Below are positions 24,470 through 36,059 of a DNA stretch of 64,000 nt, one piece after another (position 1 is the first letter of the stretch; each line of letters opens with the position of its first letter). The stretch spans positions 40,458 to 104,457 of the forward strand of contig QNGE01001713.1 of NCBI GenBank assembly GCA_008508345.1. The letters run 5' to 3'. Position numbers and translations under genes: made by a program. The notes below the pieces were generated by a model. The model did no database searches and was not told the DNA's origin. It was given only the letters and a program-made list of their open reading frames with translations. This DNA comes from Paragonimus westermani (taxonomy: Eukaryota; Platyhelminthes; Trematoda; Plagiorchiida; Troglotrematidae).

Positions 24470-26190
24470 TTACTAGTTTTCTCTTGGACAACGGTGCATA
24501 TTGATCAGTTACTAATCCCAAACGACCAGCGCATTCGCGGTTGCAAACATCGCAATGTCATTCAGCTGCTTCACTGCGATCTATGGTACCGATGATTTCC
24601 TTGCATACAACAAGTTTCCATTCTCTAACGCGCAATACAGGCTCACCAAACCGGCGGATGCCGTCCGGATCTTATTTCCTTAGCCCGTCCGTCTCAATCC
24701 TAAGTCTTGCCGATATCCAAAATCAATGTTACAACATGGAAGACTTAATTCGACAACATTCTTGTACCTCTGCTTTTGACCACCAGGATTTTACTTACCC
24801 GATTTCAGTTATCCGTACAGCAGCTGTTTCGGAATACAGCCATTGGCCATTCTACAAACGTGACCTAGCCAACGAGCCTGGTTTAGTGTCAACATGCCTC
24901 CAATCCCGTGCGTGTCCGCTCGCCACAGTGCCTCGGTGTTCTGAACTATGTGCAATCAATGGATGCCCAGAAGGCGTCTTATACACTGCAAATGGGAACA
25001 GCTTAGATAGTTCACGTTTCGCTGATACAACATTTAGGTTTCACTGCCGTACAGCAGCATAGACAGCACCAGTGAGTGGTAGACAAACAGCTCAGTCGCC
25101 AAATTCAGTCGCTGTTCCCCCAGACACTTCCTCCAAGAGGTCCGAAAGCAGCACTAGTCTTTGCCACACAAACTCTTTAACTCGCCTTCCCCGGACAAAT
25201 CTGTCGATAAATTGCTGCCGAAGTAGCAAAAACCCGCATTGTTGTCAACAAAATCTCCATTGATGAGAATCACCGGCGCGAATGCAGGAACAGCACCTGT
25301 ACGTGGTCGCTAAGGCCGTGGCTAATCGTTATAGTTCACAGTCATCGTGTGCAAACGGCGAGCTATCATCTGCGGGCAGAAGTGTGCGCATCATGGAGGT
25401 ATAGAACAAGGTTTTGTTGCTGAAAAGTAGGATATTCAGTATGCTTCCATCCATGAAGCACTCAACCTCAACTCCGTCCTCCGCCGAGTCCTGGGGGAGC
25501 AACTGTCAGCACGGCAGCCAAATATGCAATAAATGGGACTCGGGCTAAAATAAAACCCTGCTTCACGCCGGTGAAAATGCCCTAATCATGAGAGGTCGAT
25601 CCACACGATTGCACCTTTACCTTCATACTCACAAGCGACATTCGAATCAGATTACCGAACTTACCGTGACATCCAAACTTACGAAACGCAATCCACAACG
25701 CCTCGCGGCTCATTGAATCAAAGGTATTGATGAATCCAACGAAGAGGGCATACAAAGGCTGATTGCGTTCCCGACGCTCCTCCTGAAGCTGTCGAGCGGT
25801 CGAGCATACTTCGACTTGCCCCAAATCCGTACCGTTGTTCAAGAACATTCACCTTCAAGTCGTCCACATTCGGTCGGTTCAAGAGGGTTCTTGCAAGCAC
25901 CTTGATGCGCATCGCAGAAGACTGATGCCTCAATAGCTGTCGAATAACAGCTTGCTAACCCTAACTTTGAACAAGGGCATCCTTGAAAACTTGTGGCATT
26001 TCTTCCTGCTTCCAGATGGAGTGAACCAGCTGGGCAAAGCACTTTCCAACTTCGATCTTATTTTCGTCGGGATTCCACTTGGCAATCCACTCTCGCATGC
26101 GGATTTTCCATTGCGCATTTGCTTGATCGCTGTTTGCACATTCACATTTGATCGCAGCTTTCGCATTCTGATAGACTTTCCACGCAGCCT
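24470..26190 (-). mobile_element. Non-LTR retrotransposon, decayed RT and C-terminal zinc finger
   Basis: On the minus strand, 5' to 3': the pre-RT motif (AIKQMRNGKSACESGLPSGI), KVLARTLLNR, then TARQLQEERRERNQPLYALF and FINTFDSMSREALWIAFRKF (the AFDTVSREGLW region), VKQGFILA, a motif C of PADD where YADD is expected, SMLLYGSET, LNQARWLGHVCRM, KQLLYG..LKSGK, and near 24,490-24,560 a C-terminal CDVCNRECAGRLGLVTDQ zinc finger. Many frameshifts and stops. The 5' endonuclease domain is missing. The 3' portion is homologous to the fragment at 52.3-52.6 kb. Confidence 0.8.
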
Positions 26191-26199
26191 CTTTCGATC

Positions 26200-26600
26200 A
26201 CTTATTGCAGCAGATGAGGTTCTACAACTGGAAACTTTGACTTCGGTTCATTAGACTGGCTAGCATGATTGGCTGGATTATCTTATGACATGAGTATTCG
26301 CGAATGCACTTCTTGATTACCATTCGTTGAAGGGAACAATTCATAGCGACACATCCACCAGTCGCTGGACTAGACTACAAAATGTCAAGTGTCTTGCAAC
26401 GAATACCAATCAAGAGGAAACCCTGCGATTCATGCGAAAGCAAGTGATTAATATTCTGCAAAGGGTCGTTAAACTGGTCACTAACATGGGTGCTAGTAAG
26501 TCAGAACGAACAAACTCTAGTCAAGATTCCCACGCCTTCGGTTCTTCAGCTTGGAAGGCCCATTTGGGCTTGGGTTGGTCAACTGATTACCATTAGTTTA
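26200..26600. other. Short gene-less stretch
   Basis: A consensus donor (GTGCTA|GTAAGT) lies at about 26,498 on plus with an open frame before it. Its phase does not fit the acceptor at 26,608, so no exon is called. Confidence 0.35.
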
Positions 26601-26608
26601 ACTTGCAG

Positions 26609-26893
26609 GACTATGAAAATTGCGCTAAGCCCGGCAAGTGGAAAAACAAACTCAGATCTTATCGTTCACGTAGACACAGATGCGCTTGGCTTGCCACTAA
26701 TATGGTCGCTGAAACTAAGAGACCTGCCAAGTTTGCGTCCCAGAAGCGGAAAACCAAAATTTGCGAACACTTCAAAATTCAAATCAGCCCTCCTAATGAT
26801 TTCGCAAACGTACCTATCTGGAACAGGATTTTTCATCATGGAGCTTCTAATGTGAGCATATTTGTGCCACGATTCGGATGTCAGCCTCTGTAA
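26609..26893 (+). CDS. Candidate terminal exon, basic protein
   Basis: A good acceptor (gtttaacttgcag, exon from 26,609) opens a frame of about 94 codons to a stop at 26,893. The open frame starts only 5 codons before the acceptor, which fits an exon. The product is very basic (RSYRSRRHRCAW; ETKRPAKFASQKRKTK). No family recognised. Confidence 0.3.
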   Translation, partial: DYENCAKPGKWKNKLRSYRSRRHRCAWLATNMVAETKRPAKFASQKRKTKICEHFKIQISPPNDFANVPIWNRIFHHGASNVSIFVPRFGCQPL

Positions 26894-26899
26894 ACATTT

Positions 26900-27600
26900 T
26901 GCTAACACATTTGTCAATTCGAATCCGACTGGCGAACAAGTCAGTCTGAATACAAAAATCAAGGGACCAACTATAATGTTCAGATGACATCACTTATGTT
27001 CCCTCTGCTCATCACTATTGATCTAAGTGCTGGAAGAGTCTCATTGAATACACCACCTCAAACACATTCACAGTGGCGAGTAATTAATTGCAATTAACAG
27101 AACCATTTTGTCCTCCCTCAAGGTAACCGTGTAATACGAATATCGCTCCCCAGTAAACTTAAATGACCAGTGACATGTGGGGCTTAGTTTGAAGTCAACT
27201 TGGTGTTAGTTGTTTGGTGGCCAACGCAGCCTATCCACATTCAGCTCTGCGTCACTGAGACACCATATTTCAAAGCGCACTGAATATTCTTCGATTTATC
27301 TCGAAAAATCCCAAGAATTCAGACTGTTGGACTGACAGGACTTCCCCCCACAAGAAGGTACAAGACATCGTGAGGCTGATAACGATGGTCTAAGTGATAC
27401 AGAAATGGAGTAATTGGCTGGGAACGACAGGGTATCGAACAAGACTTGTTTTCTGTGTTTGGTCATCAGGCCAATTAAAACATAATAAATATGGAAACAG
27501 CAACTAGGGCGAGTCAGAAAAACGGTCAATATAGATTATGGACGGCGTGTTTGCCATCAGCTACGCAGTCACTGTTCCAAATCGTGGGCTTGATTGATTG
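26900..27600. other. Nothing supported
   Basis: No recognisable gene or repeat; short open frames only. Confidence 0.4.
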
Positions 27601-27603
27601 TGG

Positions 27604-28210
27604 TCAAAGGAGGTTAAATGTCCTCACGAACTTTTTCCGAGCACAGAGGTCAGGGTTGCGCAATCGGGCACTAATGGCTCCAACAACGGTCAACATTTGG
27701 AATCTCACTATTTTTGATCGATCCCTTGGCACTTGATAGACAGTCTGAAAAGCATCTTTCTCACTGACAGAATGACTGGAGTCGGTCAAGTGAGGAACAA
27801 TCGCGCTCGAAACCATTGTAATCACGCCACTGTTCAACCACGCAAGATGATTTTCACACACTCTTTCCGGCAATCGCCTAGTAGCAAGACCAATACATGC
27901 TGCTTGACACGACAAACAAATGAGTACGCGTAACTGATTGTGGAACATGGAAACGTGTTTTTGAGTTGTGCACTGATAACGGGTGTTGAACGGAAATAAA
28001 TTGTATGCAGCATAATGGAATGGCTAAGATGGTCGCATGTGTAACTTATTGCAAGAGAAACAATTTTTAACTCTCTTTGGATCAAGACTGATGACTGGTG
28101 CATGAGGAGGCTGCGGAAAATTGTTCAATCGCCGAATTCTGATAGAAGTATAAAACTTAGTTCTTTGAACTAGTGCAACGTTTTGCGTACCAATAACGGT
28201 ATTCATGTCA
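27604..28210 (-). mobile_element. Penelope-like element, GIY-YIG end (minus)
   Basis: Minus frame 27,948-27,604 matches the GIY-YIG domain along its length: SCQAACIGLATRRLPERVCE, HLAWLNSGVI, SSAIVPHLTDSSHS, then LRNPDLCARKKFV. The linker before it (KIVSLAISYTCDHLSHSI) is the usual spacer between RT and endonuclease. The RT itself is not recognisable. The Tyr of YIG is replaced (CIG). One intact 114-codon frame remains in the endonuclease. Confidence 0.75.
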
Positions 28211-28214
28211 TCCT

Positions 28215-29050
28215 CCTGTTTACAGATATTGCTTGATTCTTAGAAAGTCATATCTCGTTTCAACAGTATTCACCACTAAAAACCGCTATAATTAATACCA
28301 ACAATCCGTCGACCACGCACAAGATTCTTTAACTTGTCACAAAGTTGCAGCGGGGTATTTTGGTTTGATATTCGTAGAACGAGCTCACAGAAGCACATGT
28401 TCATTGAACGCACGAGTGAAATGACCTTTACACCTTCAGAGGTCTGGAAATCGACGGTAAAGAAGCCTTAGAAACAATTTCTTCAGTTCGTCGGGTGGGT
28501 CAGATTCTTTGATAGTGAATACAACCCAGTGTCCAGCGTTAACGAAGAATGTTGGTCGGTTTTACCTCTTTACATCACAACAAGTGCTGCACCATGGTCC
28601 GAAACTTTTGACTCATTCTTCGATTTCACTTGGAGCAGCATGAAGATTCAATTGCTTAAATGCAGGCAATTTCTCTTCGCGATGCCAGTTTGTAATACTC
28701 GGAAGTGAGGATTTCGATTGGCCCTAGGAGTCATAGTTGAGCTGGAACAAATAAGGAGAAGACCTCGGACTGATTGCACTGAGCAGTTGTTATTTATTAT
28801 ACAAGAACTCGTATTTAAAGATGTACATCCGGGTGAACGAATAACGGGAGAAGAAACGTTGAAGATCCACCTCCAATCCTGAAGTGGTATCTTGACGCAA
28901 AGCTGTTTAGATCTTCGCTTGTGTCGGTGTTCAGATAAGCGGTGGCTGCAGCCGATTTTCATCATCAAACTTCACCGTTTCTGCATCATCTGTATTAGCC
29001 AAGTGCACTTGCAAGACATCGTTCTGTCAGTTGATTTAATATCCGAAATT
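28215..29050. other. Probable decayed retroelement interior, unassigned
   Basis: Between the Penelope end and the gag-like start at 29.2 kb I see only broken frames. An 835-bp decayed Gypsy interior is plausible but I cannot show motifs. Confidence 0.3.
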
Positions 29051-29053
29051 ACA

Positions 29054-29239
29054 CTACACTGTGAACCGGTCGATTCTGTTCGTGATGTCCACAAGTGAAT
29101 CTCGTTTGACATGTGAATTCACTGAAATCACGGATACATTGTGCGCGAACGTTCCAGTTAACTTCAGCTGAGTCGCACCAATTCGCGCTTGTTGTTGTTG
29201 CTGCATGATCAGTTTCATTTCTTCCACTGGAATTGTCAC
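29054..29239 (-). mobile_element. Gypsy-type gag N-terminus remnant (minus)
   Basis: The frame begins IPVEEMKLIMQQQQQARI, which resembles the glutamine-rich start of gag in flatworm Gypsy (CsRn1-like) elements. The initiator is GTG where ATG is expected, and the frame breaks at 29,054. No protease or RT follows in this strand. Confidence 0.35.
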
Positions 29240-29734
29240 TGTCTACGTAGGTTACACATATAGCACAACACTCGAAGTCACCGGTTACTGGATCGTCCTT
29301 TTTTATTAAACGTTCAATCGCTTACCCGAAAACCGAGAGAGTGGAGAGATGAGGCAACACCGTTTACTGGAAAACTGAGCTACCGAGACTCTAAAATCAC
29401 AAGACGGAATTGTCATAGTACATGGTCGATAACACGCACAGAAATTGAGACGATACGATAATATATGGCGGTCGAACGCAGAGCGAATCAGCTGAAAAGG
29501 TCATGTATGGCAGTCAGTGCTTTAGAGAAAATCACATTACAGGTGACATCATAAAGCAAACGTGAAAAATACGGTCCGGATGGTGTACAGGTGTTTGGCC
29601 GCACGTCCGAACTTGGTCGATCGGTGGCGGGGCGAGTCTTGGATGGTTCGCTATGAGATATGTTCCAGAAACCTCTCCTTTGAGCTTGCTGGTCCTAGAT
29701 TGGTGTGTGTTTACATGTTTTACCTCACTTGGGA

Positions 29735-30990
29735 TATTCCAGGGGACATTCCGGAGTAAATGACCATTATACAAAACGGTCGTTGTATTTAGCTCTTGGT
29801 TCGGTTTCTTGTTTTTTGCACTCAGCCGAACCACAATTGAGATCGCCAGTGGTTCCCAAATGTGCACTGATCAAGGGGAGGTTTCATATACTTCCACTAA
29901 CGAAGACTGCAATTAACACACTGGTGACATCACTGAAGTGATGCAGACGCCAGAAGATCAAAGAATCGACGAGGTTAACGTCACTGATATGTGTTATTCC
30001 TGTGGCTATTTTTCAGACTTAGCCTCAAACTGGATGTGAGATAGCAGAATCCATTTCGAATCTAAAGTGACAACGGTTAGTAAAAAGACAAACTGTGTGA
30101 GGGAGAAGGTGAGGTCGTTATTATCTCGTCATTCAGGAGGGTTACCTAATCAGTGCGTAGGGATGACATTACTTGTAGGGTGCAGGTGGCCCTCTCATAA
30201 GAAAAATCCAGTCAATAGGCGAATGACTACTGCCCGAGCTTATTGATATACGAACACTTTTTAAAACACTGAGCAAGCGACAATTTGGGAGTAAAATCCC
30301 ATTCAGTCGATCCTGTCCCGCTCCTTCGCGTGAACCCTTGTGACTAATCGTGTGTTGTGTTCAGCCACATATCGGACCGATTTGACCGCATTTAGTCGCC
30401 TCGTCCTCGCCTGTCAGACGCTTGTGCCAGCAGGTATCGCACAGTTTGACCTTTGAAAATCGATTGCAGCCAATTATTGTGCTTTACCCCGCAGACCTGA
30501 ACAAAATTAAAGTCGTTTCTGGTGCATGATCATAACTTACGGGGTCAATGGGGGGAGTTTCATGTCGACAGTGAGTGAGATTTGGTAACTACGGAGATAA
30601 TGTGGAGTGTGTGGGAGGAGCAGACTCAACATTGCTCCGGAATTCTGCGTTTTCAACAACTGATATGGAGGACGATGAGTTTATTGAACCCCACATCTAA
30701 TATGGAGAACTAGGAATGTTTCATTGGGTTTACGTGATACCAGAAGTGAGCTGATTATAGGTGATTCGAGGGCAATCGCTCTTGGAATCGTGCAAATTGA
30801 TTTATCTCTGACTAGTCAAATGCTCGGAAAAATTCCACAGCTGACCGATTATCACAACAGTCAAAGATAAGTCTGTGCATACAATGAGAAGTGTTGTGGA
30901 CTGGCAACTGGAAAACAGCAATCGTTAGGAAAGAGTGAGAGCAATTTCGGTGGACATGAGGAATAAGTTTACTACTGAGCAACGGGGCAC
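29735..30990 (+). repeat. Unclassified dispersed repeat, copy A (about 1.25 kb)
   Basis: Segments share long stretches with 46,645-47,540 and 53,050-53,470. Hallmark strings are gtcgttgtatttagctcttgg (copies A and B), and gctccggaattctgcgtttt and tcaaatgctcggaaaaattc (copies A and C). No coding domain, terminal repeat or tRNA promoter is evident. It could be the LTR or non-coding part of a larger element. Confidence 0.7.
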
Positions 30991-31279
30991 AGACCATATA
31001 ATCAGGTGGGCAGTGGCTGTTGGAAGGTGGTTGATGAGAGATCTTTCTTGTGAAAAATGATAAATTTGTTTGTTATCGTATAGTATCACAGATTCAGATC
31101 ATTTGCTATCATTCATTGGTCTAGTGATCACCAGATATCGGATGTGATTTGACAGTTGTTATCCATATGATGCTAACGTGACAAAAATGTGGCTCACGCT
31201 ACTGAACTTCGAACTGATGACTTAGCCTACACACACTAACAGTTGGGAGGATTCGAAGTTTTTTGTTGCGATAAGCGTT

Positions 31280-32090
31280 CAGATTGGAATATTCTCGCTT
31301 GACGTCACAGCCCTCTTCACTGATATCCCACTCAATGAAACGATCGAGTTTCTCGGACAGTATGTTCAGAGTAATGATGTCGACATGGGAATACCTGTAG
31401 AGGACGTGGAGCGGTTAACGTATCGTTGCACATATGACGCTCAGTTTTCAACTCGGTCCATAGAAACGTTCATTTTACCATAGACCCCGATTCACCCGCA
31501 CGTATAGCGTTGCAAGACGTGCTCATGTGTGGTCGCGAGGACGACACGATACAACGGAAGGTGTATCGTAAAGCAAATTGGACGGGTCAGTATACAATCT
31601 GCAGTGGTTTCGTGTCACCAGGACAGAAGAGAAATCTAATCCGATGTCTGATAGACAGGGCCACGAAAACATGTTCAAGCGATACCACTGAGGAGGATAG
31701 ACAGTTCATAGTTGATACACTTGTTGAAAGTGGTTATCCGAAGCAGTTGATTCACAAAAATGTGATGATTAATTTTGAGGTGGAGGAACCACAAACTACG
31801 GACAAAATGTCTGCTTAAATTTTCTTGCCCTTCAATGGTGATGGTGTCTCTGAAGGCGTAATCATGTTACTTAATATGGCAATCAACAAAACATACTTTG
31901 CAGTTCAACTGCGCGTTCAATGTACTCTCAAACCAATGTTGCGCTTCCAGTTTGATGATACATTGCTCGTTTATGCCGCCTATTTTGTTTAGGCCGTCTT
32001 ACCTGGTGATGAAACAGTGAAAACGACCTTGTTTGCTACCCGTTTTTTCTCACGGCTAAATCGGGTGCATTCAAACTATCGGAATATATT
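31280..32090 (+). mobile_element. Penelope-like element with internal RT deletion (plus)
   Basis: Motif A region SLDVTALFTDIPLNETIEFL at about 31,300 is followed almost directly (near 31,460-31,480) by the RT tail (VYRKANWTGQYTI; KRNLIRCLIDRATKTCSSDT), so motifs B and C are deleted. The linker continues as FLPFNGDGVSEGVI. No GIY-YIG is recognisable after 32,090. Confidence 0.75.
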
Positions 32091-32155
32091 TGTGTACGAA
32101 ACGAATTTTTTGCTTATGGGTTCTGTTCAATAATCCGGAAACTGAACTCATTTGC

Positions 32156-32262
32156 AAAATATCCGGGCTTCGGTTGGATTGGAACTACTCTTTGAAACAG
32201 CATGCCAGAACTGCATTGTGCTGTTCCCACGGCGTGCGCCTCTACCAGCTACACCGTTTAGT
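32156..32262 (-). repeat. Relic of the tRNA-derived SINE
   Basis: Degenerate match to the 7.35-kb tRNA-like head in the same orientation (gggcttcggttggattggaact ... cctctaccagctacaccg). Confidence 0.35.
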
Positions 32263-32269
32263 TTCGCTG

Positions 32270-33700
32270 TGTTTTGTTATAATGCGAAAAGCCGTTTGAC
32301 CAGTGGTCCGTTCCAAATTCGCTATAAGCATCGACCTATGGTCTATATTTTAACGCCCATACAACTGCACACATAAGGTCAGCTTGCTTCAGATATGGTG
32401 TACTTCCAAACTAGTGTTGGTAACTTTCATCTTATGTCCCACAGGGCATGAACCGAATGGAAAATTCGGGTTCATAAGAGCGTATTTATTAGTAATGCAG
32501 AAGCCTTGAATATCCCTACGCGAGTATAAATTTATATAATGTTCGCTTCGCTGCCAGTAGGTGGCCGTCATAACAGGGTTGACGTGCACTGACAAACTGT
32601 TTATATTGAGTACCGTATGTTCAGAGTAGTGGAAGAAAATAGTCCAATCTACGTAACTCCAGTCCACTAATTGTCCTCTTTTCAATCTCAGGCCTAATCA
32701 TCACACGTGTGATTCGTATCAACTGTTCGTTTGTTGTTGTTTTGAGAATAATGCCCATCAGCAGAATTTCACTACATCGGTTCCTTCTTTTCAATGGTGC
32801 GGAAACACGTTTACCAAGTATTTGCGGATAACTTGTTTGATTGAGGCGACGGTGATGTCCTGCTTGCCAAAGTTTCATATGTAAGCACAAAAAGGGGGGG
32901 TTAGCAGCAACAATACACCTGTTTCTAGGCCGTCTTCATCTCTGCTTCTTCGTCACATTGACTGTCACATTATTTATGTAACTACCCAAGGCAAATAAGC
33001 ATTTTGAATTAAATGACTTCAGGAATTTGTCAGATTCAAGCGTGTATGACAATCTAGGACAGTAGAAGTTACGTATAGCAACACACGTATGTGTACTGGA
33101 AGTTGTGCGCTTCAAGTGTTCATCTTATTCAGAAAACTATCGCAGATAGATCAGCTGTTCAACGGTTCCCAACTGATTTGTTCCAACAAAACAATCGGTG
33201 TGGATTATTCCTAACAGGTACATACATTTACAGCCAACATTTTATCAGAGTGGTATTTCATTTGTTGTCGCACACAAACACGAACTTGGTGACAAAACAC
33301 ATTAAATCATGCATATGGGTTCCTAATTTGGGCAATCAAAACACGTTTCTGGTGTGTCCTCTAGGGACAAAGTTCATGCAGAAACAATTTTGTCCGATTG
33401 ATGTATACCGCTAACGAATGCGCTGATCAACTCTGTTGATGTTTCTCATACTTCCAAGTGATATCTATGATCCAGCCAATGTCAATCAGCGTATATTGTT
33501 CTCTATGCAAAATCAGTGAAGTTGCGTGTTTAATTTGTCAGAGTCATTAGACTGTTTCCGGCTTGTGTATGAAGCCCTGGCCGAATACCAAGATTGTTCA
33601 TATTTAACTCACGGAAATAAAACATCGACTGTATTGTCGGTATTCATATTGGGACATACTTAACTGAAGAATGTAAATTTTGCATTCATCAGCCTATATG
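32270..33700. other. Nothing supported
   Basis: Open frames of up to 107 codons (33,091-33,414 plus) have no splice sites or domain that I recognise. Confidence 0.35.
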
Positions 33701-33726
33701 TTCGGAATACGCAGACTGAGGCTGGA

Positions 33727-34032
33727 GTGATGTTTTACTGCTTCTGGTGCAGGACACATATCGGTCAGTCTCAATTTCGATCATTCCACATTACAATCCT
33801 TGGAGAACGAGAAAGGAATTCAGCGGGGATACGTTCATCAGAAACGTGGATTGTATCTCGTTTGAGGAGTTTGGTTTCACGATATTCTGAAAGTGGTATC
33901 ACAACGGTGAATGAACAGATTATGGCATTCTTTGACATATTTATCAATGCAATCAAATTTCGCGATTTATGCGCCAAATATGTTGTTCTTATGTACGACA
34001 CTGTCTTTGGAGAAAATAACAATTTAAGATGA
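33727..34032 (+). mobile_element. Possible decayed Penelope GIY-YIG domain (plus)
   Basis: The frame starts CFWCRTHIGQSQFRS, like the C.C...YIG.t.R core, and ends FRDLCAKYVVLMY, like the LCxQK(K/Q)FV end, with roughly the right spacing. The middle is weak. Confidence 0.4.
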
Positions 34033-34589
34033 TTGTAAAAACCCTAGAGATGAAATTCTTCGCCTATATTACAGACGTTTAAGTATATCGCAATCGGGCT
34101 TATTCATTTACACTATCAGACGAGAAACGAACTACATAAGGTGAGGGCCATGGGTATGAAATCGACGACCCAATGGAAGATGACTCACTCTGTTGCAGAA
34201 TTGCTGACACTCCGAAGTTATTTCATACACTATCGGTCAGAAATGAGTACAAACTGGAACAAAACCGTGAACAGCAATTTTAGCACTGAGACAACACTGT
34301 GATTTGAAGGAAGCCTGTCTCGACTCTCGGGTTGATGGTAGCTGTCACAAGTTATAACTAAACTTAGGACATCTTACAGGGTGTAACCGTTTCCCCTGAA
34401 GTAGAAAGTTGCAATACAATCAGAGTAACCCAGTTCGTGTTAGAAAATGTGTACACGTTTCGTGTACGACGGTCAATGCAGCGAGTAAATCGGCTTATGT
34501 TAGTGAAATTGAGTGAGTGCATACTCAAAACTCAAAACCTTCAAATTTTTCTAATGAAAAACAGTAGCAACCTTGACGTTGGAACTAGG

Positions 34590-36050
34590 CCTTGGTGGAC
34601 ATAAATAATTTTACGTGGACCCCAGTGTGCACTGTTTGTCTATTTCTGATACATAATCATACAGACATTTCTATGTTCGTGGGCATCTGGCTTATATTAA
34701 ATACGGCTCCATCAACGGCGAGTAATATTACGAGAACTATTTCTCGGAAGGTTTTGCACATCTGCTGCAGCAAATCTGTAAAACGGTTCATTACCAAAAA
34801 TGATCAATTTGTCGTCATCGTTCGTTTTAAACAATCATATTTCAAGCGTTTCCCACACCAAACATAGTTCAGACTGGGAACCGATCAGAACCAGTTTCAC
34901 AAAAGGATAATTCCTGTTGGAAGGTTATATTTAAGTTCCATCCAAGGCATATGAGATATTTTATGACCGTTCATCATTGGCGATTTCGAATAAACTAGAA
35001 TCGAACCAGGCAGGAGGGTGTTCTTTGGTTCGTTTGGGCAAATACAGTCGTCCGACTCACACGTCCCGAAGTAAAACAGCAGGGGAAGGAATAAACGAAC
35101 AGTGTTTAGTCGAGGACAGACAACTTGTCTTTCGGATTCAAAATAACCAGACACGGTTGATGAACCAGCTGTGTAACTTTGCCATTGGGAAGCTGCCTCT
35201 AATGGTCTGATTCGGTCGGCCGTTCAGCCTTTCTGTCATGATGTCAATTTTGAACGATAGGTAGGTGAAGATAGCTCTCTTTGCTACCGTGGTGACCAGG
35301 TCATACGAATTAGTAACGATCACGATCCTGTTCACAAACTGGTTGGGACTGCCATCTCCTAGCAAATCAGTGAATATCTTTAGTTCGTTGTTCACAGCCT
35401 CTGTGGGACAGATTTTCCTGGCCATGTATGTAAGACATCGAACAAGGCTGAGGTTTTGTTTGAGCAGTACAAATCTTTCGAATTGTGTGCTGCTCAGTCC
35501 ACAATGGTTTGCGATAAAACGAGCGCTGTAAACATCTGCCCAATTGTATTTTCATGCTTATATATAGAAAATTGGACGCGTTATCCGAATTTGTTTTGTG
35601 GGTGAATATGATGGAACGCTGTGTTTGATCGTAGGTTTGTACACAACATAACGGTTAGATCCCGGTCAGTATTCAGTAGAGCAAATCACTATGTAAGTTT
35701 AGCCTTTTGGAAAGCTGAGTTTCGATGACACTGTTTTTCAGTTGAATTTACAGTTTGCCCATGAAATTATCTTCTGGTAGCAGACTTGGCGAGGAACCCA
35801 GCGCAACTCCGTTAATTTGACGATACAACTGGTCGTTGAACTTGAATTGCACAATGTGTGCACAGACTGGAATATTTTTAAGCGTTGATATTGGTTTGCT
35901 CATTTAGGTATTCAACTACTCGACGTATTGACAGATTAGATTGACGGTGTCCGACAGGTGAGCACTTGTAAACATTGAAAATCATCCAACAGACATCTAC
36001 TCTTATTGGTAAGGGATTCAGTGATTAATTTTGCGGGTGCGAGGCTCAGA
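34590..36050 (-). mobile_element. Penelope-like element, decayed (minus)
   Basis: Minus strand, 5' to 3': a degraded motif A with SVNLIC-like text near 35,950-36,000; motif B FNDQLYRQINGVALGSS at about 35,800; the RT tail (SFYRKPLWTEQHTI; ARKICPTEAVNNELKIFTDL) at 35,550-35,380; and a frameshifted GIY-YIG near 35,050. The 3' part at 34,590-34,900 is shared with 59,440-59,690. No motif C is recognisable. Many stops. Confidence 0.65.
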
Positions 36051-36059
36051 GATGACAGT

